DNA from: Sinotaia quadrata
Lineage: Eukaryota; Mollusca; Gastropoda; Architaenioglossa; Viviparidae
Assembly (NCBI GenBank): GCA_028829895.1
Contig: CM054180.1
Span: forward strand, 109,979,635 to 110,043,634
Reading direction: 5' to 3'
DNA: 64,000 nt
Made by a program: the position numbers and the translations under genes. The first letter of the stretch is position 1, and every line of letters begins with the position of its first letter. Positions 1-11,859 of this stretch are shown piece after piece. The notes under the pieces were generated by a model. That model did no database searches. It was not told the DNA's origin and saw only the letters and a program-made list of their open reading frames with translations.

Positions 1-159
1 AGAAAGTGGGAAAAGCATATTTAATAAAGAAAGAATGTATGAAAGTAGGAAAAATAATAGTATGAATGAAAGAAATTTGAAAATATGAAAGAATAACAGA
101 GAAGCAGTACGATAAAAAAAAAAAAAGTAAGAAAAAAAGCAAGAAAAATTTACATGTCA

Positions 160-183
160 AAGAAAGAAAGAAAGAAAGAAAGA
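160..183. repeat. (AAAG)n microsatellite
   Basis: About six AAAG units lie inside a generally A-rich 5' end. The stretch from 184 to 525 is ordinary low-GC sequence in which the only thing I see is a CRE palindrome at 310-317. Confidence 0.9.
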
Positions 184-525
184 CGATTTTACACTCGGAA
201 AGTACAAAACAAATAAACAACTTTTTTTCTCCTGACAAAGTATCGAACCACAGGATTTCCGTCTTACCTCTACGTAAGTGCATACCGCTCGAGGTGACGG
301 GGAACCCTGTGACGTCATATCAAACTCTGTGGCCGTGTACATCCTCAAACACAGGCAATGGCTGCCTCTCGTTCAGCTTGCCTGTCGGCCCGGTCAAATA
401 GTATATGTGATCCTTCCTTAATGATAGCCTATTGTGATAATACAAAACAGATTTGTTATAGGAAATATATATATACACAAACTAACAAAGTACAGTACTT
501 GAATAGCTTCTAATATAGGGTATAA

Positions 526-574
526 ACGCGCGCGCGCACGCACGCACGCACACACACACACACACACACACACA
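526..574. repeat. (CG)n-(CGCA)n-(CA)n compound microsatellite
   Basis: Alternating CG dinucleotides grade through CGCA into pure CA. Alternating purine-pyrimidine tracts of this kind can adopt left-handed DNA; no function is implied. Confidence 0.9.
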
Positions 575-674
575 TATGCACACAAAACGAAATAAAATGA
601 AACGAAAAAGAGTAGCGAACAAAAATAACAAATAATAATATGTACGTATCTTTTACGTTACCATCACACAAAAT

Positions 675-693
675 TGTGTGTGTGTGTTTGTCT

Positions 694-786
<93 letters not shown>
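675..786. repeat. (TG)n microsatellite, about 110 bp
   Basis: A near-uninterrupted TG tract with a few TTTG, GAG and TGCG interruptions. Confidence 0.95.
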
Positions 787-896
787 AAGTATTTGCTATC
801 CTAAATAGTCTATAAGTTTATTCTCTGTATTGTTTTCAACTGTAATATATATTTTTTTCTGTTGGGAACATGTGGCCATCGTTCAATCCCAACATT

Positions 897-1299
897 GTCA
901 TACAAACCCAAACGGACAGAGCAATGGCCCGATAGTCTGAATTATGTCATACACACCCAAAGGGAGAGGCCAATGGCCCGATAGTCTGAATTATGTCATA
1001 CACACCCAAAGGGAGAGGCCAATGGCCCGATAGTCTGAATTATGTCATACACACCCAAAGGGAGAGGCCAATGGACCAATAGTCTGAGTTATGCCATACA
1101 CACCCAAAGGGAGAGGCCAATGGCCCGATAGGCTGAAATATGTCATACACACCCAAAAAGACAGACCAATGGACCAAGAGGCTGAATTATGCCATACACA
1201 CCCAAAGGGAGAGGCCAATGGACCAATAGGTTGAATTATGTCATACACACCCAAAGAGACAGACCAATGGACCAATAGGCTGAATTATGTCATGCATAC
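897..1299. repeat. 49-bp minisatellite, left block (8 copies)
   Basis: Copies begin with GTCAT or GCCAT at 897, 946, 995, 1044, 1093, 1142, 1191 and 1240, exactly 49 bp apart. A ninth copy begins at 1289 and is cut off at 1299 by the element that follows. Copies differ by a few substitutions (for example GGCCCGAT versus GGACCAAT). The minus-strand 76-codon frame over 1045-1275 is only a translation of this repeat. The array resumes at 2629. Confidence 0.95.
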
Positions 1300-2628
1300 T
1301 GTGGTGGAGTAAATTTGCCTATCCCTACTTTAAACTTAATTTTTATAAATTATAAAAATGCCAAAGTGAAGGACCTTGGGCACTCCTTATGACGGTATTT
1401 TTTGTAAGTGTCAAAGTTGGAGTAAACAACTTGTGTTGAGAATATGCTAAAAAAAATCGCTGATGCAATCTAAACCAGTTCGAACTGGATGAGTAGTTTT
1501 CTTACTAATATTCTCCCTCTTGTTCATAACAAAATCATCCAATAGACATGGACCGGAAGTTTGTTGAAGAAGTACTCTATTCTAAACAGTCTGAATTTGA
1601 ACATAACTCGAGTCATAAAGGCGATCATTAGCTTATGAGCAAGCCTTTTTGTTTTACTTTTTTTCACGTCATGCTACGTTGGCTATTGTACTCTAGTAGA
1701 TTACATTGGTGTGTGAATCCGGCACTGTGGTCAACTTATCAGTAAGACGTGCTGCTGAAGTTGATTCCTGTGAATTCCGTTTGAGCACCAATACCATGGA
1801 AATTGTGGCTTGAGTTTCATCTCGAGAATTGATGAAGATTATTTTGAATGTTCCTCATGGTGTCTTGAGTCATGAAAAATCAAGAACCTTCCTCCTGATG
1901 TGCTTGATAGCACATGTGAAATTAAGGACGATTCTCTATGGCATGCTTGGAGAGTGTGTCGAAGATTCTGGAATAGTTGTGTAATGTGCCTGAAAAAACA
2001 TGCGGGACCTCATGAAAGGCAGTGACTTGTTGCAAACCACGTGACTGTGAAACACATGCTGGCAACAGCTTCCATCTTTGAACAGGTTATGTGCAATGAC
2101 TTTAACTATTTCTCATTTCATGATGATACCCATCAACTTGATATTTATGTTATTGACTGCACATGTCTATGCTAGGATAAACTGAACAATTGTCCAGCAT
2201 TAATTAAACATTGTTGTGAAGTGATGTAAATATCAATGACCTTTTGACTATATTCACGTGTTATATGTTTGATTGTTGATTTAATAAATTTATTGACCGT
2301 CTTATGCATATTGATAACCTTATGTTGGACAAGAAAGTGGGTGGAGGGGGCTTGCTAAATATAGATTAAAAGGGGGATTTATCCTCTCCTTTGGTAAGAA
2401 GTTTTCCACCTACGGAAATAATGTGTGACGGTAAATGTTTGTCTTTAATATTGTGGAAGTGAGAAAACGTTTACAACGCCCACATATGCGCCAAGTGAGA
2501 GAGGCGAGTGGTGCCTTCTGGAGAATCATTAATGACCTAAAGTAAGATTCCCATTATTTGTAATCAGTTATGGGTGATTAATTAATAATAATAATCATAA
2601 CCATTAACTAGGCGGCGTTAGCATCACA
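1300..2628 (+). mobile_element. Solo LTR (Ty3/gypsy-like), 1329 bp, inserted in minisatellite
   Basis: The element starts TGTGGTGGAG and ends GCATCACA, so it has TG...CA ends with short inverted termini (TGTGGTG versus CATCACA). It is flanked by a 5-bp direct duplication, CATAC, at 1295-1299 and 2629-2633. Removing the element plus one CATAC joins the two minisatellite halves in perfect 49-bp register. The interior has no open frame. Its first 170-570 bp recur as fragments near 16.7, 31.3, 32.2, 40.9 and 47.6 kb. TG...CA ends with a 5-bp duplication are typical of LTR retrotransposons. With only one terminal repeat present, a solo LTR from LTR-LTR recombination is the simplest reading; a non-autonomous TG...CA element remains possible. 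Confidence 0.7.
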
Positions 2629-2775
2629 CATACCCAAAGGGACAGAACAATGGCCCGATAATCTGAATTATGTCATACAAACCCAAGGGGACACAACAAT
2701 GGCCCGAATTATGTCAAACAAACCCAAAGGGACACAACAATGTCCCGATAGTCTGAATTATGTCATACTATACAA
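2629..2775. repeat. 49-bp minisatellite, right block
   Basis: Three further, more diverged copies of the array seen at 897-1299 (ACCCAAAGGGACA..AACAATGGCCCGATA motif), one with an internal deletion. This is the continuation of the array interrupted by the LTR. Confidence 0.9.
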
Positions 2776-3341
2776 TATGTAAATTGTTTCAACAAAGAAG
2801 AAAGAAAAAGTAAATTATCTTTTTAAAAATGTATTCTGCCTTCGCTAATAATTTTATCTTTGCGTTCTTTATGTAACTGACTTTGTTGAGAAGAGAAAAT
2901 CATGCCTTTGTAACATCAAATATGCACAAACATCGGTTTGTTACCCGGGTGTGAGTTATCACACGTTCTGAGTACACGGGATTTAAGTAATTTTAATTAT
3001 CATTATACTGGCAAACTTTGTAGATAAAATAACTGTGAGGTATGTGACTTTCAGTGCCAAAGATTCGATTTCAGCACTGGTCATTGAATTTTGTTTTAAA
3101 AACCGATTTTTTTTTTAAAGAGGAAAATGTATTTATCTGTACAACTATGCATTAGAAGAGGATTAAATAACTTACTGCAATCTGTATCAAAATAGTGTAA
3201 TAAGTAGGAAAAACTATGCGCGAACGTCACCTTTATAAACAATATCTATATGCTGTATTGGCGGTGCTGATCATTAGTCTGCAACTTAAAATACAGAAGA
3301 TAATTATATTATTTTAACTCTGATTATTTTCTAATGCATTA
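2776..3341. other. AT-rich noncoding stretch
   Basis: No frame, repeat or convincing signal seen on either strand. Confidence 0.6.
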
Positions 3342-3526
3342 ATGATACGCGTAGAGTCAACATTGCACATTTTCTTGAATCGGGCAGATGTCGGTTGTGT
3401 AAAAGTAGTTGCGTGCGATTGTCCATCTGTAGAGAAGGATGATGTATTTCTTAATTATAAATCTAGTCGGAGGATCTGTATAAGAAAAAAATTCGTTTCC
3501 GGGCCGAAGACGTATGGACGAGGAAG
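3342..3526 (+). CDS. Unrecognised ATG-initiated ORF ending at a donor-like site (candidate exon)
   Basis: An ATG-initiated frame of 62 codons runs through ordinary-complexity sequence. A splice-donor-like AAG|GTAAAA lies at 3524-3530, just before the frame closes, so 3342-3526 could be a first coding exon. I recognise no domain; the product would be basic at its C-terminus (KTYGRGR). There is no codon-bias or homology evidence and a frame of this length is expected by chance in 64 kb, so treat it only as the better of the random-looking frames in this part. Confidence 0.12.
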
Positions 3527-3530
3527 GTAA

Positions 3531-4155
3531 AATCGGATGTGACTGGCACATTACTGCGAATGTCGGGTGTCCTATATTTTTGTGCCTAGCGTGTCAATCC
3601 TGGAAAGCCAGCAATTGTAGCCAGGGTGGATAATGGTGGATAACCGTTAAGAAAGCTGTTAGTCTCCAGGTCTTTCAGGTGCCGGCGCTAACAATCCCGT
3701 GACAGGTGAAAGTCGACTGCAGTGCTAGCTGTTGAGCGGACGGGTCGTCGGCGTGAAAAGTATCGCCAGGCGCATACAATGTCAACAGTCCTATGTGTTG
3801 GCATCAGACTCGGGGCTTCTTTTCATCACAGAGCATGACCTCGTTAAGCGGGTATTATCATCATCATGGAACCCGTTTTACACAGTAGCTGTACCATCCA
3901 CAGCAGCGACATTTACTGTGGCAATCAGATCTTACCTGGGCTAAATGATTTGAAATAAAATAAAAATCAAAGCGAAATTGTAAACCATCCTCTCGACCCC
4001 CCCCCCTCCGCCCTCCCCCAGTAACCAAAAAAAAAAAACGACACTGCAAACAACAGCTGGTTGTCGTTATTGAATTAATGATAAACAATATCTATATGTT
4101 GTGTTGTCTTGGTGTCAATCGAGTGAACTGAAGGTTAGCGATGCTTAGTAACGAC

Positions 4156-4157
<2 letters not shown>
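3531..4157. other. Ordinary-complexity, CpG-containing noncoding island
   Basis: Non-repetitive and less AT-rich than its surroundings up to about 3950. It is followed by a C-rich tract at 3997-4020 and an A-run. A plus-strand 70-codon frame at 3732-3944 starts at TTG, not ATG, and matches nothing I know. Confidence 0.4.

Positions 4158-4228
<71 letters not shown>
4158..4228. repeat. (GA)n microsatellite
   Basis: About 70 bp of pure GA ending in GGAGGGAGAGACAG. Confidence 0.95.
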
Positions 4229-4230
<2 letters not shown>

Positions 4231-4640
4231 GGAGAGACAGACAGAGAGGACAGACGGAGAAATCTATTTCGATTCACTAGGTGTCTCTTAAATTGATTAA
4301 TTCGTCTTTCTAAGATTTATTCTATTATTTATTAACAATTTTAACATGCATTTATTTATTTATATTTATCATTATTGTATACTTTAAAAACTGATTTAGA
4401 ACTGACTGAACAAACTTTTATTTTTCCTTCGGAAAGTAATTTTAAGAAACCACTTGCAAACTAATAGAAAATCATATGTTAGTTAACCTTTCAACTACCT
4501 TGATTCCACTGATTTCTAATCTATTTTTTCTATTTTAAAGTTATATTTTATTTATGTTGTATATGACTGTGTGTATGTATGTGTGGGTATGGTATGTCCA
4601 GATGGAATATTTTTCACTGGATGGAGCATTGATTGTGGGT

Positions 4641-4641
<1 letters not shown>

Positions 4642-4729
<88 letters not shown>
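4642..4729. repeat. (GA)n microsatellite
   Basis: About 88 bp of pure GA. It keeps several frames open on both strands (Arg-Glu and Ser-Leu runs), which explains the 65-104 codon ORFs here; none is a gene. Confidence 0.95.
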
Positions 4730-4732
<3 letters not shown>

Positions 4733-5983
4733 CGCGACTTTCGGATTCTAGCCTGGCGCTCAAGTGACCTAGATCCGAATACAATAGGACCAAAACATCT
4801 TAGCGCTAACATTGCTCGCTCCCTAGTTCACTGGGCAAAAACTATCGGAATGGACGATATATCGAATCCCATATGTATGCTTTAAAGATCCAGAAAAAAG
4901 ATGCTATTTGTTGGAAAGGAATACTTCGAAAAAACCCAGTCAAAGCCGTTTATATCTTCAGTCTCCAGTGCCACTATTATCACTCCCTCTCTAGGCACTT
5001 GCGTTCGTTTTCGAAATCGGATACATCTGGAGGCTGACAAGGAATCATTAGTCAAACAATATAAATTGTGACAGAAAAACTGCTCTTTAAAAGATTATTT
5101 TACTTTTTACTGAACGTAAACAGTAAAAAAAAGTAAATATAATCACCCGAGTAAACTCATATAAATTTTTGCCAGGCAAGTATTTTACATGTGTATATTT
5201 ACTAACACAGAGATATAATAAAAATGACCAACAGATCAGGCAAATAAATTCGAATCTATTTTAAAGTGCCCGGCAGTTAAAAGATTAATAGATTTTATTG
5301 GTGTGAAATATATTGTTTTAATGGCTTTCTGGTAATCCCTTTATCGAATTTTGTTTCCCTCACAAATTGTCAATTCAGCTGATATAAGAATAAAAGCAGG
5401 TAAATGTTGCCTTTATTGACATTTTCTTTTAAAATTGTTCTCTTGACAATGAAACTTGAGGAATTTGATATCCCTATATATATATAAAGCGAGTTACAAG
5501 TGCAGGTAAATGATATGCTGCCACAAGTCTCCACAAACATGATTAAAATTACAATTGTTTGGATGAATAGTATCATCAAGAATAGTGATTATATTATTAG
5601 TACATAGTAAATATATTTTTCCAAATTGTAAATTAAGAATACCTTGATTATTAGTGAATTGTGAATAAAAATGAAAGAAATCAGAAAAATCGAAGACAGG
5701 ATACATTGTATATACAGTTTTGCAAGACACTCGATGGTTAAGAATAAAATGTTCGTGATGGGAAATTTCTACAAGTAGTAAAGATGTTATCTAACCTTGA
5801 CAAAATGACGATTTAGATATTTGGAATGGAAAGATTTTGTACGTAGTAATAACAGTAGTTTGATGCATTGATTTACTGCAATTTCTTACTCACAAGCAAA
5901 CACACAGACTGTGATTTAAAAAAAAGTTTGCACTTAAAGCATGAAGGTTGGTCTAGGACGGTTAAAATATCTAACATCTGTGC
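4730..5983. other. AT-rich noncoding stretch
   Basis: Ordinary sequence to about 5060, then strongly AT-rich with a short (TA)n at 5477-5488. Frames of 64-78 codons are unrecognised and A/T-driven. Nothing else seen. Confidence 0.5.
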
Positions 5984-6270
5984 AAAAAAGTTCAATGTTT
6001 TATTAACATGTTCTTGCAAGAAAGTTCAATGTTTTAAAAAAATTTCTTGCAAGAAAGTTTAATGTTTTATTAATATGTTCTTGCAAGGAATTTCAATGTT
6101 TCAATGTTTTAACATGTTCTTGCAAGGAAGTTCAATGTTTTTAAAGAAATGTTCTTGCAAGAAAGGTCAATGTTTTATTAAAATGTTCTTGCAAGGAAGT
6201 TCAATGTTTTTTAAAATGTTCTTACAAGAAAGGTCAATGTTTTATTACAATGTTCTTGCAAGAAAGTACA
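5984..6270. repeat. 34-39-bp minisatellite with internal palindrome (8 copies)
   Basis: Eight copies centre on CTTGCAAG near 6013, 6047, 6081, 6119, 6154, 6188, 6221 and 6254. Many carry the perfect palindrome TTCTTGCAAGAA, others TTCTTGCAAGGAA. The plus-strand frame at 6075-6275 is a repeat translation. Confidence 0.9.
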
Positions 6271-7229
6271 TTTGAAGATCAGATAACTAAAGGTCACTAA
6301 ATATTCATAAAGGTTTGAAGAAATATTTAAATAAATAATTATGCTTTACTTTATTCCTCTAGCTTTGAAATGTATATCTTTTTAAAAATTAAATAGAAGT
6401 CATAACTCGAATATCAATTTAAATAATTTGTTTCGGAAATTAAATCAATGCCACAATTACTTAGGCAACGTCATCGGATAATTAAAAAGATGTCTTATAT
6501 TGGAAGGTTAGGTAAACACTACAAACGGACAAAATATAAAATTAACACCCTGAGAGAAACTGTGAACATTTTTATGATAATTATGGTAATTTTGAAAGAC
6601 AATTTTACAGTCAATGTTCTTTACATTCATGCATTTGAAAACGATTTTCAATTTCCTTTCAATTAAGAATTTAGTATTATTAAATAACACACTCAGCAGG
6701 TAGCTCCTTAGATTATTATCAACTCGTTGTCATTTTGCAATTATAAAAGTATTACTCTTTATTCAAACAATAATAAATAAGAAAACTGATAATAGTGGCA
6801 GCAAAAACAATAACAAGAAAATAATCTAATAATAAAACATCTACTAATAAGAATTAAAAAACAGTACATAAACTTACACATAATAATTTACTACTCACTC
6901 AAAAATAAATAAAACCAGCTCTACTCACTTCCTTGGATCAACCAGAATTTTGGTAAGATTCAAAGACCTTGGTTTGCAACCGACAGGTAACAGAAGTCGT
7001 GAAATAAAAGTCACAAACAACAACGACGATAATAATAATGATGATGATGACGACGACGATGATATAAAAGGAGATACAAGCAATAGTCAAATATAATAAT
7101 GTTGTTAATGAGAAAAGCAAATTAAAGTTAATGTTAGTGATGACGACAGTAAAACTGATATTCTTTAGACAGAAGAAGTTTTAGTTTCAATATTTGATCA
7201 GTTAATATGTGATTAATATGCACACGCGC
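6271..7229. other. AT-rich noncoding stretch
   Basis: No gene-like or repeat structure apart from a short GAT/GAC-rich run at 7025-7065. Confidence 0.5.
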
Positions 7230-7858
7230 TAAGGTCATCATGAACATAGACACAACTCATCATGTAGACAGATATACATAATCATGATGACAGATATACA
7301 TAATCATGATGACAGATATACATAATCATGATGACAGATATACATAATCATGATGACAGATATACATAATCATGATGACAGATATACATAATCTTCTGGG
7401 CAAATATAAATATAATCGTGTAGGCAGGTACACATCATCATGAATGCAAAGTAATCATTATGTACATAAACACATCATCGTTACAAAGACATATATCAGT
7501 AAGTACACAACAATGAAAAGATATATCAATTTGTACACAACATATACCTTCATATACATAGACACATCTCTTGTAAACTGGAAAATCTTCATGTAACCAT
7601 GCACAAGTTATCGTGTACACAGACACATCACTGCACAAAAGCAAACACGACCATACACACAGTCGCACGTTATGTATAAAAAAACTTTATCATGTCACAG
7701 GCACACATCAGCAAGCTCACTGACACATCGTCGTGTTCACAGACACATAACCTCATGTACACATGCAAACATTACTATACACTGACACATAATCGTGCAC
7801 ACAGACCCCATCTTCATATACACAGACCCAAGTTATATACACAGGCACATATCGTCAT
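7230..7858. repeat. 22-bp minisatellite inside a degenerate ACACATCA-rich array
   Basis: Six near-identical 22-bp units (CAGATATACATAATCATGATGA minus its last bases in the final copy) begin at 7269, 7291, 7313, 7335, 7357 and 7379. On both sides degenerate 20-24-bp relatives (CACAGACACATCATCGTGTA type) extend to the MITE at 7859. Frames in this part are repeat-derived. Confidence 0.8.
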
Positions 7859-8027
7859 CAGAGCCGCCTTTACAGCAGTATAGGCCCATTTGCAAAGGAC
7901 TGCACTGGGGCCCCTACCTACACAACCACTCACAGGAATAAAAATTGACAGGAAGTCACAACATACGTAGATTGACATGGGGCCCCCGGGCAACTGCCCA
8001 GCATGCCCAAGCGTCAACACGGCACTG
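7859..8027 (-). mobile_element. hAT-type MITE, copy 1 (169 bp)
   Basis: The element has short inverted ends (CAGAGCCG left; right end reads CAGTGCCG on the other strand). It is flanked by an 8-bp near-perfect duplication, ATCGTCAT at 7851-7858 and ATTGTCAT at 8028-8035 (7 of 8). A second copy in the opposite orientation is at 52435-52605. CAG-type ends with 8-bp duplications are characteristic of the hAT superfamily. It is non-coding and therefore non-autonomous. The strand is set relative to the copy at 52.4 kb and is otherwise arbitrary. Confidence 0.7.
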
Positions 8028-8239
8028 ATTGTCATGCATAGACAACCAGCATTAACACAAACACATCAAACGTGCAGACTGTAATTCACTTTCAATCAAC
8101 GGTCAAGCACAAATAAGTTACTAACTGTGGAATGTGTTCCTGCAAGTTGTAGGTCGCAAAGGTGTTGATAAAAATAAATAAAGAAAAGAGAAACACATTA
8201 ACTACCAAATATGACTCACGAATCTGACATTTGGACTCT

Positions 8240-8558
<319 letters not shown>

Positions 8559-9229
8559 GTCATCTTACTCATGTACAAAAATACTGATGGACATAACAAT
8601 TTGTTCCATAACATCTCTTGATTCGATGATAACACAGACATGGACAGTAGACTATTTTCACAAGCTGGGCACTAAAAAATGCTTGACAGTTTGACACAAT
8701 CAGCAATCTGATGTTCAGTGAAGGCGTACAAATATGTCTGGAGAAAGGCAGTCAAAAATCTGCAAACGCTTAACCTTATACTTCTTGGTGAATCCTGGGG
8801 TCTTGGGGTAAATGGGTGAGGACTAAAGGATGGGAAAAGAATGGTTTCAGCACAAGTTGGAGTGAAAAGTGAATCGAGCTGCAAAGTACATCATTATTGT
8901 AATTTACTACTAGAAATAGTTTTTAAAGTGACCATTGCCTTTACAAGTTGTTTAACTAACAATGGCGTGTGAAAAGAAACACTTCGTCTACTCACCGACA
9001 TGAAAAGCTTTTGTCACTATAGCAACAACAGTCTCCGATTCTAACGTGAACATTGACAGTTTAGATTCCGTGTTGACAACTTTTCTTAGCAGCGTCTGCT
9101 GATGTTCAATTTACTTTACTTCTGGCAAGCCTGCCTGTCTTTCGTCGCTTGATGTCCGCCAACAGAATGATTAAAAAAAATTAATATAAAAAAACAAAGA
9201 AAGGGGCCACTTTAATCTTTGTTCTCTTT
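8559..9229. other. Noncoding stretch, no feature seen
   Basis: Ordinary complexity; no repeat, RNA gene or assignable frame. Confidence 0.5.
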
Positions 9230-9570
9230 CACTGGACGAGCCTGCTAGAGACGCATAGAAGTAACCAACACTTTTCGCATTCCACACGCTCGACCCGTTA
9301 ATTGATTGAAACAATCAAGTAGACCTAGCTTCCCAGCCACCAACTGACCAATCGAAATAACTCCCATCTTGCGACTCCGCCTCCTGGCGCGCTCTCACGC
9401 AGAGTTCGGTGACACGCATCTGGCCAACCAGCGAGCGTGCTGCTTGTTACGTCATCACGCCTGCTCGTGGACAAGCAATGAAGCCGGAGCCGTAGAAGCT
9501 GCGTATTGACGTACAGTGGTTTGCCGCGCCACCCATAATAGGATTACCGAGAGAAATCTGCACGACGCCA
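9230..9570. promoter_or_regulatory. CpG-containing island with CCAAT, GC-box-like and CRE-like sites
   Basis: The composition shifts to GC-rich for about 300 bp. It contains a 7+3+7 palindrome (TTGATTGAAACAATCAA, 9302-9318), a CCAAT element near 9349, a GC-box-like CCGCCTCC near 9376 and a CRE-like TTACGTCA near 9448. The cluster looks like a promoter or enhancer, but no exon is identifiable beside it, so orientation is unknown. Confidence 0.3.
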
Positions 9571-9829
9571 AAATGACCAGTATATGTCAAGCAAAACCGC
9601 AAACTACGTTTCATGGATTGTATGGGGCGAGAAACTTAACTTTGCGTATTTAACAAATGAACTGTTTAAAAAGTTAATCAGCTTTGCTTGTGTTCATTTC
9701 GATTTGTGAAAGAACCCAATCAAACTATATATCTAAATAAGCTGTCTTTGACTGCTAACCATTTAGTTACTGATAGCGGGTTTAAAATTATTTTTAAATA
9801 TGTAATCATTTCATTTAAGGCAATTTGAC

Positions 9830-9975
9830 TTGTCTATTCATTAATTGTAGTTCACTTATGTCCATTTCATTTAAGGAATTTGACTTAAGTCTATTCACTA
9901 TTCCATTTCACTTAAGTCTATTCACTAATTCTATTTCACTTAAGTCTATTCACTAAATCTACTTCACTAAATCTC
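9830..9975. repeat. Degenerate 24-26-bp minisatellite
   Basis: Five to six imperfect repeats of CACTTAAGTCTATTCACTAA type. Confidence 0.8.
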
Positions 9976-10100
9976 AATAGTCAAAGGCTACAAGCTTTAG
10001 GAAAGGAGAACATTAGGCTCTTAGAATATGAAGAGAAGAAATACAGAGTAAGATGCAATTTGCAGATTCATCTGTCCACAAATACAAATATCCGAGACAG

Positions 10101-10101
<1 letters not shown>

Positions 10102-10155
<54 letters not shown>
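10102..10155. repeat. (TG)n microsatellite
   Basis: Pure TG, about 53 bp. Confidence 0.95.
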
Positions 10156-10156
<1 letters not shown>

Positions 10157-10454
10157 TCTGCAGATTTGGATCGTTCGCATGCGTAATCAAATTTTCTTCA
10201 TAATTTAATGTCAAGGCCGACCAAATCTGCAAAGCACTTGATTTTTAAAACCAGACACACGACAATGTCCAGCATTTTTTACTTTATTTTTACAAATATT
10301 TTTGTTTATGCATGGACTCTATTGACTGTCGATTTCTTTTTTTTCCCCCACACAATTTGCCTGTACCTGTTCATCTCAAATTCACCCATGGAGCTAGGAG
10401 ACACCCGTGTGCGAAGTCAACGACGATAGAGGCTGATGGAACGTCATGCTTTTG

Positions 10455-10615
10455 CAGTCAAGTCTGCTAGTGAATACATCTAATTGGTAAAATGACAAGC
10501 TTTGACAGGCCTGCAGGTAAATACAAGTAATAGGTAAATAACAGACTTTGACAGGCCTGATAGTGAATACAAGTAATTGGTAAATAGGCCTACTGGTCCC
10601 TGTATGGTAGAATGC
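10455..10615. repeat. About 53-bp minisatellite (3 copies)
   Basis: Three imperfect copies share CTTTGACAGGCCTG and AATACAAGTAATTGGTAAAT segments. Confidence 0.75.
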
Positions 10616-10769
10616 TTTAGGAGAGGGGCTTATTGATGAACACTTTATGTATCAGGTAGAAATAGGCTCACTGGCGATGTAAAGGTAGAAAGACTTTAAA
10701 GATAGGCCAAAATAATAATGAATGCATGATAAAATCGGAAGATAGACTTCGGTAGATCTAGGATGCTCG

Positions 10770-10965
10770 GTGGCCATGAGTGTGACTTTAGGGGCCACGA
10801 ATTTGACTTTAGGGGTCATGAATGTGACTTTAGCGGTTATGAATGTTATATTATGGATCTTGAGTCTGGGATTATGGATTAGGGTTCATGACTGCGACTT
10901 TAAGGGTCATGGTCGCGAGTTTAGAGGTCATGATTGTGGTACTAGAGATCATGATTGCAAGTGCT
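10770..10965. repeat. 22-24-bp minisatellite (about 9 copies)
   Basis: Units of the form GGTCATGAATGTGACTTTAG, progressively diverged downstream. The 66-codon plus frame over it (period-7-like Val-Thr-Leu) is repeat-derived. Confidence 0.85.
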
Positions 10966-11090
10966 CATAACGTTTTGGAGAATTAGCGCAAATTAATACC
11001 TTCATCATTACAATTATTAAAACTTATAAATGGCGAGAAATAGTCCGTAAAACATATATATCCGTATTAACAAAGAAACAGCAGAACCAC

Positions 11091-11192
11091 TACTAGCCTA
11101 AATGAGCGGCTAGAAATGCATAACAAAAATAAATTAAACATTACTAGCCCAAATGAGCAGCTAGAAATGCATAACAAAAATAAATCAAGCAG
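11091..11192. repeat. 51-bp direct duplication
   Basis: Two copies of ACTAGCC..AATGAGC.GCTAGAAATGCATAACAAAAATAAAT, 51 bp apart, inside A-rich DNA that continues to 11410. Confidence 0.85.
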
Positions 11193-11518
11193 CAAAACAC
11201 AACAAAATATAAAAAAGCACACACACAAACAAATAAAAATCAGCGCAGTGAAAAAATCTGAACAGCAAAAAGAACAGCATTAAAAAAAGCAAAACAGATA
11301 AATAACACCATCAAATAAAAGTCAACAGCACAACAGAAAATCAGAACAGCTGTAACAATTCTTTATACTTATTTTCTCCATTCCTAAAACTAACGAAAAA
11401 AAAAAAAGGTGTGTGTGTGTGGACATGGCATGGGAGCGGAGGGTGGGTGGGTGAGTATGTGGTGGCTGTGGATGACACACACATTTCGGGTTTGAACGGT
11501 CTTCCTCATGAAAGCCCC

Positions 11519-11645
11519 AATTTTGAACCAAACTGATAAAACCACAAACCACATTAATTTTTTTGCACCAAACTGATAAAGCCACAATTTTGCACCAAAC
11601 TGACGAAGCCACAATTTTGCACCAAATTGATGAAACCACAATTTC
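11519..11645. repeat. 27-bp minisatellite (4-5 copies)
   Basis: Unit TTTTGCACCAAACTGATAAA plus GCCACAA. The 27-bp period keeps frames open on both strands, explaining the 101-134-codon ORFs here. Confidence 0.85.
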
Positions 11646-11754
11646 GCATGACTCTGAGATCTCAGTTGTCTGTAACTGTAAAAATAACAAAACAAAGCAA
11701 ATTCTGTCTCGAGACGTTTTTAACAATCACAACTACCACCAGGAGCTCCTAACT

Positions 11755-11756
<2 letters not shown>

Positions 11757-11797
<41 letters not shown>
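11757..11797. repeat. (TG)n microsatellite
   Basis: About 40 bp of TG followed by GAGAGAGGGAAGGGGGAAG. Confidence 0.95.
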
Positions 11798-11800
<3 letters not shown>

Positions 11801-11859
11801 AGAGGGAAGGGGGAAGTGTGAAAACCAACAACCGTCAGACCCTATGTCAAAGATACCTC

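Noticed and set aside
1045..1275. 76-codon minus ORF as a small repeat protein
   Set aside because: 49-bp period is not a multiple of three, so repeats fall in rotating frames; open by chance.
5984..6270. CRISPR-like array (regular repeats)
   Set aside because: Repeats are contiguous, diverged and spacerless, and the context is eukaryotic; the same holds for the other arrays.
11439..11455. G-quadruplex at GGGTGGGTGGGTG
   Set aside because: Only three clear G3 runs; the fourth is GGAG.
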